From assembly GCA_016711825.1 (NCBI GenBank), contig JADJSG010000007.1:124001-188000 (forward strand): 64,000 nucleotides of DNA, written 5' to 3'. Every line of letters starts with the position of its first letter. The stretch's first letter is position 1. Under the pieces are notes generated by a model, which ran no database searches, was not told where the DNA came from, and worked only from the letters and a program-made list of their open reading frames with translations. Of the stretch, positions 57,962 to 64,000 are shown piece after piece. Source of the DNA: Bacteroidota bacterium (GTDB lineage Bacteria; Bacteroidota; Bacteroidia; Chitinophagales; Chitinophagaceae). A program made the translations under genes and the position numbers.

Positions 57962-60676
57962 ATGAAGAATATTGCATTTTCTTTTACGCAACGGTTTTTA
58001 TTGATTGTAGTAACATTAATTTTAGCCTTACACACAAAAGAAATTAAAGCCCAAACGATTACTACACTTCCACTTGCCAATGTAAGTTTATGTGCTTGTA
58101 GTCAAATCATCGTCAGTTATACTGCCACAGGAGTATACGCCCCGGGAAATGTATTTTCTGTACAATTGTCAAACAATGTCGGAAACTTTGTGGGTGCCAC
58201 TGTAATAGGCACTTTACCGAGTGTGGCTTTAAATGGCAATATCGTATGTACGATTCCATGTAATACGCCTTACGGTTCAGGTTATAGGGTTCGTATCATT
58301 AGTTCATTGCCTGTTGCAGGTGGACCAAATAACGGGGTTGATATTTTAATTAAACCTTCACCCACTGCTAATATTACTTTTTCAACGGCCAACTGTGTAG
58401 ATACCTTGACTGCTGTAGCTGCAGGTGGTGGTGGTGGTGTGATACCAGGTGCCAAATATTATATTACCGATCAAATTCCTTGGGGTTCACCCAATAATGT
58501 AGCCGAAATGGATGCTGTATTTGGTGTGGGTAACTGGATTCAATCAAACTTTTCAGCAAATGCCGCTACCATTTTTGTACCCGGTACACAGTTTGTGTTT
58601 ATTGAAGGAAGTGATGGCAATGGCACGGCATGTACAAATTTTATGAATGCCAATATCGCATTGATTGAAAACTGGGTAAGTGCTGGCGGACGATTATTTT
58701 TAAATGCTGCACCTAACAATGGTGCTACACAAAATTGGGGTTTCGGTGGTACTATTCTCAATTATATTAACTTAATTCCCGATTGTACTGTCACATTACC
58801 AGCGCATCCTATTTGTTTAGGACCTAATTTGCCCACAGCTTTGGCCTTTTCTGGTAATTATTTTGCCCACGCCAATGTCCAGAATGGAGGTACTACCGTT
58901 TTTCATAATACGGCTAATCCCGCAGATGCCATATTATCAGAAAAAGTATGGGGCTCAGGTTTAGTAATGTTTGGAGGTATGACAACTTCAAACTGGCATA
59001 CACCCAATATAGAAGCAGTCAATATCAGAAAAAATATATTGGTATACTTATCTGGCACCGTTGCGGTACCCCCTACTTATACTTACTTATGGTCGACGGG
59101 TGATACCTCAATACAAATTTTACCACCTGCTACAGGTGTCTATACCGTGACAGTAACCTCTAATTTGGGTTGTACAGCTACGGCCACTTACAATTATGTG
59201 GCACCCCCTACCCCTGCTGTCAATATAACATCTACAGGGACTTTATGTTCTGGCAATACCATTACTTTAGACGCTGGAGCAGGTTTTACCACATATTTAT
59301 GGGACGATGCCTCTACTTCACAAACAAGGGTAATCACCACTGCTGGTACTTATTATGTAACAGTCACCAATGGACAAGGTTGTATTGGAAGCGATACAAT
59401 AGTTGTAAATCAAGACACTTCAGTAGTAGCAAATTTTTCGGTTGACATTCATTTAGGTTGCGATAATGACACTGTATTTTTAACCAATAATTCTACAGGA
59501 GCCACTCAATATAACTGGTTATTTGGTGATGGCGGTTATTCAACTTTTCAAAACCCCGTGCCTTATGTATATTTTAATCAAGGTACTTTTACCATTCGTT
59601 TGATTGTAAGTAATCCGCCATGTGCCGATACAATGGATGTAACCATAACGATTAATCATAGTGTAAGTTCTACATTTACCACTGCTTCAAATGGAGGCAA
59701 TATGATTGACTCTACCTGTTTAACCACACCACCTACTGCATTTCAATTTACACCTGTAGCGGTTAACCAACCACAATGGGTACATAGTTGGAATTTCGGA
59801 GATGGTAGCACTGACAATAGCGCATTGCCTTCTGCCCATGTTTACACAGCACCGGGTATTTATATCGTATCGCATGTAGTTACAGATACCTTAGGTTGTG
59901 TTGATTCTTCTTCACATTTGATTTATGTTGGACCGCCAGCATTTATTTCACTTACAGCTTCTGACTCAGTGATTTGTGTGGGTGAAAAAATTACTTTTAA
60001 AGATTCATTAAGTGATTTTACCAAAACCTTTTTATATGATTTTGGCGATGGTAGTGTATTAAACAATACACATAATCCAACCCATACTTGGGATGCACCA
60101 AGTACTTATACCGTAACCTTAAGAACCAAATATGATTTTTGTCCTGATGGCATGGCTACCAAAGTGATACAGGTAGATGCATTCCCTATTGTAAATATTG
60201 GTAAAGACACCAGTATTTGTCCAGGAGTAACGGGTTCAATATTAATTGCAGATGTAAACAACCCAGGTGCATTATATGATTGGAGTACAGGTGAAAGTGC
60301 AAGTTCAATTGTTGTTACTCAGCCAGGTACTTATTGGGCAACAAGCAAAGGCGCATGTGCTGTAACAGATAGTATTAATGTCATTCGAGATTGCTATTTA
60401 AATATACCGAATGCATTCACCCCTGATGGTGATGGACTCAATGATTATTTCTTACCACGTGAATTATTGTCAAGCGGTGTAAAAACATTTAAAATGGATA
60501 TATACAATAGATGGGGTGAAAACATTTTTACCACTACTGCTATTGATGGTAGAGGTTGGGATGGAAAATACAATGGTGTATCACAACCTATGGCAACCTA
60601 CGTGTATATTATAGATGTAGAATTTAACAACAATCTCAAGAAAAACTATAAAGGCAATGTAATACTTGTCAGATAG
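57962..60676 (+). CDS. PKD-repeat surface protein with gliding-motility (CHU_C, T9SS type B) C-terminus
   Basis: 904 residues, signal peptide ending IKAQ. Residues 40-380 hold a Gly/Asn-rich beta domain resembling a ThuA-like or adhesin core (AEMDAVFGVGNWIQ, GRLFLNAAPNNG). Ig-like repeats follow at 385-490, then three or four PKD domains (YNWLFGDGGYSTFQNP, HSWNFGDGSTDNS, YDFGDGSVLNN). It ends in the type B sorting domain (IPNAFTPDGDGLNDYF, YNRWGENIF, GWDGK). Exported by T9SS; adhesion or gliding role by family. Intact, unlike its relative at 15.8 kb. Confidence 0.88.
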   Translation: MKNIAFSFTQRFLLIVVTLILALHTKEIKAQTITTLPLANVSLCACSQIIVSYTATGVYAPGNVFSVQLSNNVGNFVGATVIGTLPSVALNGNIVCTIPCNTPYGSGYRVRIISSLPVAGGPNNGVDILIKPSPTANITFSTANCVDTLTAVAAGGGGGVIPGAKYYITDQIPWGSPNNVAEMDAVFGVGNWIQSNFSANAATIFVPGTQFVFIEGSDGNGTACTNFMNANIALIENWVSAGGRLFLNAAPNNGATQNWGFGGTILNYINLIPDCTVTLPAHPICLGPNLPTALAFSGNYFAHANVQNGGTTVFHNTANPADAILSEKVWGSGLVMFGGMTTSNWHTPNIEAVNIRKNILVYLSGTVAVPPTYTYLWSTGDTSIQILPPATGVYTVTVTSNLGCTATATYNYVAPPTPAVNITSTGTLCSGNTITLDAGAGFTTYLWDDASTSQTRVITTAGTYYVTVTNGQGCIGSDTIVVNQDTSVVANFSVDIHLGCDNDTVFLTNNSTGATQYNWLFGDGGYSTFQNPVPYVYFNQGTFTIRLIVSNPPCADTMDVTITINHSVSSTFTTASNGGNMIDSTCLTTPPTAFQFTPVAVNQPQWVHSWNFGDGSTDNSALPSAHVYTAPGIYIVSHVVTDTLGCVDSSSHLIYVGPPAFISLTASDSVICVGEKITFKDSLSDFTKTFLYDFGDGSVLNNTHNPTHTWDAPSTYTVTLRTKYDFCPDGMATKVIQVDAFPIVNIGKDTSICPGVTGSILIADVNNPGALYDWSTGESASSIVVTQPGTYWATSKGACAVTDSINVIRDCYLNIPNAFTPDGDGLNDYFLPRELLSSGVKTFKMDIYNRWGENIFTTTAIDGRGWDGKYNGVSQPMATYVYIIDVEFNNNLKKNYKGNVILVR

Positions 60677-60677
60677 T

Positions 60678-61574
60678 TTATAGTTCAAATACTTCACCTT
60701 CTAAAGCCAGATCTGTATGTTCAAATATCGATCTGGCTTCTTCTTGAAATGGAAGTATGTCTTTGTATTTAGATGAAAAATGCCCAATAATCAAATGTTT
60801 ACAATCGGCCATTTTTGCAATGGTAGCTGCTTCTATGGCTGTACTGTGATAACGTTCTTTTGCTTTTAACAGATTATCTTGTAAATAAGTGGTTTCATGA
60901 TAAAGCAAATCTACCCCATGGATATATTTACAGATTTCGGGATTAAAAATGGTATCAGCACAAAATGCATATTTCTTGTAAGGGTTTCCTTCGCTCGTTA
61001 CCCATTCATTTTGTATCACTTGTTGATACTTATCGATATAATCTTCTCCCTCAGTTAATTTAGAATAAAAATAAGTAGGTATTTCATATTGTTTTACTTT
61101 ATCAGGTAACAATATACGTTTTCGTTTTTTTTCTACAAATAGAAAACCGTGTGTTGGTACACTATGATTCACAGGAAAGCAACTGACTTCGTATTTTTCG
61201 TGTTGAACCAATAGAGCATGTTCGCCTTCAGCTATAAATCGATATTCGATTTCGAAACTAAGATTCCATGGTATTTGCAGGTCAATTACTTTTTTAATAA
61301 ATGCATTGCAATAAATATATAACTTTTTTTCTCGTCCTAACAAAGCCATACTACTGATCAACCCGACCAATCCAAAATAATGATCGCCATGAGCATGGCT
61401 GATAAATAAATGGTTGATACGCATGCTTTTAATGTCAAATTGCTTCATACGCATTTGTGTACCTTCACCACAATCTATCAAAAATAGCTGCTGATTAATT
61501 TCAATGACCTGGGCAGTCGGAAATCTTCCATAAGCTGGTAAAGCTGAACCGTTGCCTATTATTGTAATTTTCAT
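60678..61574 (-). CDS. rnz: Ribonuclease Z
   Basis: 298 residues, metallo-beta-lactamase fold. Cleaves the 3' trailer of tRNA precursors. The zinc motif SHAHGDH (His60, His62, Asp64, His65) is intact, with GNGSALPAYGRFPTAQVIEI at the start, PVNHSVPTHGFLF and GHFSSKY further on. The length fits the short bacterial form. CCA is not encoded in the two tRNA genes here, which fits the use of RNase Z for 3' processing. Stop is 2 bases from the convergent T9SS gene. Confidence 0.94.
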   Translation of the reverse strand: MKITIIGNGSALPAYGRFPTAQVIEINQQLFLIDCGEGTQMRMKQFDIKSMRINHLFISHAHGDHYFGLVGLISSMALLGREKKLYIYCNAFIKKVIDLQIPWNLSFEIEYRFIAEGEHALLVQHEKYEVSCFPVNHSVPTHGFLFVEKKRKRILLPDKVKQYEIPTYFYSKLTEGEDYIDKYQQVIQNEWVTSEGNPYKKYAFCADTIFNPEICKYIHGVDLLYHETTYLQDNLLKAKERYHSTAIEAATIAKMADCKHLIIGHFSSKYKDILPFQEEARSIFEHTDLALEGEVFEL

Positions 61575-61602
61575 GTCAGGCGTAAATGTAAGCTAAATAT
61601 CT

Positions 61603-62100
61603 TTATTCAGAACCTTGATTCACTTGCTTCCCTTTTACTTTAAACGAAAAATATTGTTGTGTAAAATAGCTGTATACCGCTACTATAAGGATGGTTAAGA
61701 CTTTGGAGATTTTAGGGTTAAAATGAAAAAATTCAACAAATAATTTGATAAAAAATATGCTAAAAATAAAACAACTCATCACGGTTAAAGCATACCTGAA
61801 AAGTTGCACTCGCCCTCTTAACTCGCTATGCGAAAAGGCTATAAATTTGTTGAGTAAAAACCCGACTGGGAAACTGACCATAAAGCTCAATATAGAAGAA
61901 GCTACATGGGGACTGAGGGTATGATGGGAGAAAGAAATACTTTCTTCAAAAAATAAAAAATAATATGAGGTATAATAAACGAAATAATCGACCATTACAG
62001 TAGTCCCGCCACAAGCAATATACTTAAAGGTTTGTAAAGGGATAAACTTAAAAAAATCGAAATAAAAAAACTCAATAAATTGATGAATTGACTTTTTCAA
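61603..62100 (-). CDS. GtrA-like membrane protein
   Basis: 165 residues with four TM helices and the GtrA signature early on (FKYIACGGTTVMVDYFVYY; conserved Gly/Asp in TM1) and FLLNKFIAFSHS between TM2 and TM3. GtrA proteins are thought to flip or position lipid-linked sugars for glycosyltransferases. It starts 18 bases after the lipoprotein gene and 28 bases before rnz on the same strand. Confidence 0.83.
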   Translation of the reverse strand: MKKSIHQFIEFFYFDFFKFIPLQTFKYIACGGTTVMVDYFVYYTSYYFLFFEESISFSHHTLSPHVASSILSFMVSFPVGFLLNKFIAFSHSELRGRVQLFRYALTVMSCFIFSIFFIKLFVEFFHFNPKISKVLTILIVAVYSYFTQQYFSFKVKGKQVNQGSE

Positions 62101-62118
62101 AATAGATAATGAGGAAAG

Positions 62119-62559
62119 TTATTCGAAAGGAGTAAAATGCAATTCTACTGAATTGTCAATTTTTCTAATCCAGAATTGTTTGTTGTATAGTTTTAAAATA
62201 TTAAACTCGTTGGTACTATCTATATTACCAGAAAAGTTTTTAGTGGTCAACGCAATTTTGGTATCATGATCATATAAAGTCCAGGTACCTTGCAAATTAC
62301 GAGCCTCTAAGGTAATAGGATTTACAATGGTAATGATATATTTACCATCACGATACATATAATGTTTTTGCTTAGCCCATAAAGGATCTAATGATACTTC
62401 GGTACCATCTACAGTAGCGCTTTCTATTCTCCAGTTATTGGTTACTCTCGCTTTTTTTGTTCTCAAACTCACATTCGGTCCTTCTTCATACTTTCTGCAT
62501 GAAGACACAGCAACAGATACAACCAATATTACAATAAATAATTGAACGATGTTTTTCAT
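62119..62559 (-). CDS. Lipocalin-like lipoprotein of unknown function
   Basis: 146 residues, lipobox VAVSSC (Cys21). The mature domain (NNWRIESATVDGTEVSLD, GTWTLYDHDTKIAL, FWIRKIDNSVELHFTPFE) has the W/L pattern of small lipocalin-like beta-barrels common in Bacteroidota. Ligand unknown. Lies upstream of the GtrA gene in a likely short operon. Confidence 0.72.
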   Translation of the reverse strand: MKNIVQLFIVILVVSVAVSSCRKYEEGPNVSLRTKKARVTNNWRIESATVDGTEVSLDPLWAKQKHYMYRDGKYIITIVNPITLEARNLQGTWTLYDHDTKIALTTKNFSGNIDSTNEFNILKLYNKQFWIRKIDNSVELHFTPFE

Positions 62560-62632
62560 ATTCTATCTTAAATCAAAGCACTAAGGTAAACAAATTTTTT
62601 ATAACTATATATATATTCAATAAAAAATTGAA

Positions 62633-64000
62633 TTAATGCTGTAATCTGCGTAATTTCCAATTACTTTTTGGGGTCATCAGGGTTTTAGGCGGGGTTGTTT
62701 TTTCAATAAAAATTCCTACTGCTATACCTGCAACTTTTTCTAATTCATCCTGTGTAGTGACTTCCAATAAGGCAGGTTGAAAATATTTTGGAATAAAACC
62801 TGTATCAAATTTGCCTTGTACAAAGGCTTCTTGTTGAATGGCCCATTTTCCAAAGGGCAAGGTTGTTTCAATACCATTGATTCTAAAATGATCAATAGCA
62901 TTGCTTAATCGTGCAATGGCTTCTTGACGGTTACTACCCCAAGCTATGAGTTTGCCAATCATAGGGTCATAATAGATAGGTATAGACATCCCTTCTTCAT
63001 AGCCATCATCTATACGAATGCCTTCACCCACAGGACGTTTGTAGATATCTAAACTACCCGTGTCGGGCATAAAATTATTTAAAGGATCTTCAGCACAAAT
63101 GCGTAATTCAATGGCATGACCATTTATCTGTAAATCTTGTTGGCTGAAAGCAAGCACTTCTCCCCTTGCCACGTTAATTTGTTGTTCTACCAAATCAATA
63201 CCTGTAATCATTTCACTTACACAATGTTCAACTTGCAAACGGGTATTCATTTCAAGAAAATAAAAGTTGAGATCTTCGTCTACTAAAAACTCAACTGTAC
63301 CAGCACCATGATAATCGCAGCTACGTGCTACGTTGACGGCACTTTCACCCATGGCTTTTCTAATGTCTTCGGTAAGGCATGATGAGGGTGCTTCTTCAAT
63401 GAGCTTTTGATGACGACGTTGAATAGAACATTCACGTTCAAAAAGATACACATAATTGCCATGCGTATCACCTAACAACTGTATTTCGATATGTTTGGGA
63501 GAAGCCACATACTTTTCAATAAATACGCTATCATCGTTAAATGAATTGAGTGCTTCGCTCTTGGCCATTTGCAATTGCTCGGCTAACTCAGCAAATTCAT
63601 TTACCACACGCATTCCCTTACCTCCACCACCAGCACTTGCTTTAATCAGTAAAGGAAAACCGGTTTGTTTAGCAATTTCTTCGGCTTCTTCAATATTTAA
63701 AATGGGTTTATCGGTACCCGGAACCATTGGTACATTAAACTTTTTTGCGGCTTGTTTGGCTGCTATTTTACTCCCCATCATTTGAATGGAATTGGCCGTT
63801 GGTCCTATAAAAATAATACCAGCATCAACACAGGATTGACTAAACTGGGCATTTTCGCTTAAAAATCCATAACCAGGATGTATGGCATCGGCACCACATT
63901 GAAGTGCAACCGCAATAATTTTATCTGCCAATAAATAGGATTGTGAAGACAATGCGGGTCCTATACAATAACTTTCATCTGCCATTGCCACAAAAGGCAT
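62633..64000 (-). CDS. Biotin carboxylase subunit of an acyl-CoA carboxylase (5' end outside the window)
   Basis: 455 visible residues. ATP-dependent carboxylation of biotin for an acetyl-, propionyl- or methylcrotonyl-CoA carboxylase. It begins in mid-domain (ADESYCIGPALSSQSYL), so about 45 N-terminal residues lie beyond base 64000. ATP-grasp motifs: HPGYGFLSENAQF, KASAGGGGKGMRVV, and EMNTRLQVEHCVSE (metal/ATP and biotin sites). The C-terminal B/C domain is complete (IDDGYEEGMSIPIYYDPMIGKLI). No biotinyl domain is attached, so a separate carrier is needed. accC or pccA cannot be decided. Confidence 0.92.
   Translation of the reverse strand: MPFVAMADESYCIGPALSSQSYLLADKIIAVALQCGADAIHPGYGFLSENAQFSQSCVDAGIIFIGPTANSIQMMGSKIAAKQAAKKFNVPMVPGTDKPILNIEEAEEIAKQTGFPLLIKASAGGGGKGMRVVNEFAELAEQLQMAKSEALNSFNDDSVFIEKYVASPKHIEIQLLGDTHGNYVYLFERECSIQRRHQKLIEEAPSSCLTEDIRKAMGESAVNVARSCDYHGAGTVEFLVDEDLNFYFLEMNTRLQVEHCVSEMITGIDLVEQQINVARGEVLAFSQQDLQINGHAIELRICAEDPLNNFMPDTGSLDIYKRPVGEGIRIDDGYEEGMSIPIYYDPMIGKLIAWGSNRQEAIARLSNAIDHFRINGIETTLPFGKWAIQQEAFVQGKFDTGFIPKYFQPALLEVTTQDELEKVAGIAVGIFIEKTTPPKTLMTPKSNWKLRRLQH

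Overview
The window comes from a low-GC member of the Bacteroidota, probably near Chitinophagales/Sphingobacteriia. Three things point there. Several large secreted proteins end in type IX secretion (T9SS) sorting domains, both type A and the gliding-motility-associated type B. FecA-like TonB receptor and CusA/CzcA genes have the form seen in this phylum. Many genes are preceded by the phylum's promoter signature, TTG-N19-TAnnTTTG. There are no rRNA genes, no CRISPR array and no recognisable transposase.

Layout. (1) 1-11.9 kb is a heavy-metal resistance island: an RND pump fused to an outer-membrane TolC-like channel (partial at the left edge), its His-rich adaptor lipoprotein, a periplasmic HMA protein, a small Met/Cys-rich leader ORF followed by a strong intrinsic terminator, and a Zn/Cd-type P1B ATPase. 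A small lipoprotein, a TlpA-like thioredoxin, a T9SS propeller protein and a Cys-rich DUF6660-like protein follow. (2) 12.2-15.6 kb holds a compact four-gene minus-strand operon: patatin-like phospholipase, TIR domain with two membrane helices, membrane-anchored coiled-coil protein, and HUH rolling-circle Rep protein. Its make-up suggests an undescribed conflict or anti-phage system. (3) 15.7-33.5 kb is mostly core genome with secreted proteins: a SprB/CHU_C adhesin, metK, ffh, a T9SS protein, a stray copy of the fmt 3' end, a cold-shock protein, fmt, an M13 peptidase and a TPR-like protein. (4) 33.7-38.1 kb is a cassette-like accessory stretch (GNAT, DUF998-like membrane protein, ParE/RelE toxin-antitoxin pair, PKD lipoprotein). 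These genes are bounded by short complementary GTTAGN/NCTAAC ends, an attC-like palindrome and duplicated intergenic DNA. Two tRNA genes and rlmH sit inside it. (5) 38.2-64 kb is again chromosomal: a GH3/beta-lactamase fusion, outer-membrane proteins, a TonB receptor, a PAP2 phosphatase, a heptaheme cytochrome, T9SS proteins, ftcD, a PhyH-type dioxygenase, rlmI, rsmG, a glycosyltransferase, tgt, rnz, a GtrA protein and a biotin carboxylase truncated by the right edge.

Five genes (coiled-coil protein, patatin, CHU_C adhesin, TonB receptor, heptaheme cytochrome) are broken by six single-base shifts, most of them in homopolymers. Restoring one base at each site gives intact proteins of normal architecture. 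This could be a sequencing artefact, real decay or, for the patatin gene, programmed -1 frameshifting on a UUUAAAA heptamer. Where I join such pieces I say so.

All family assignments rest on motifs read by eye. No database search was run.
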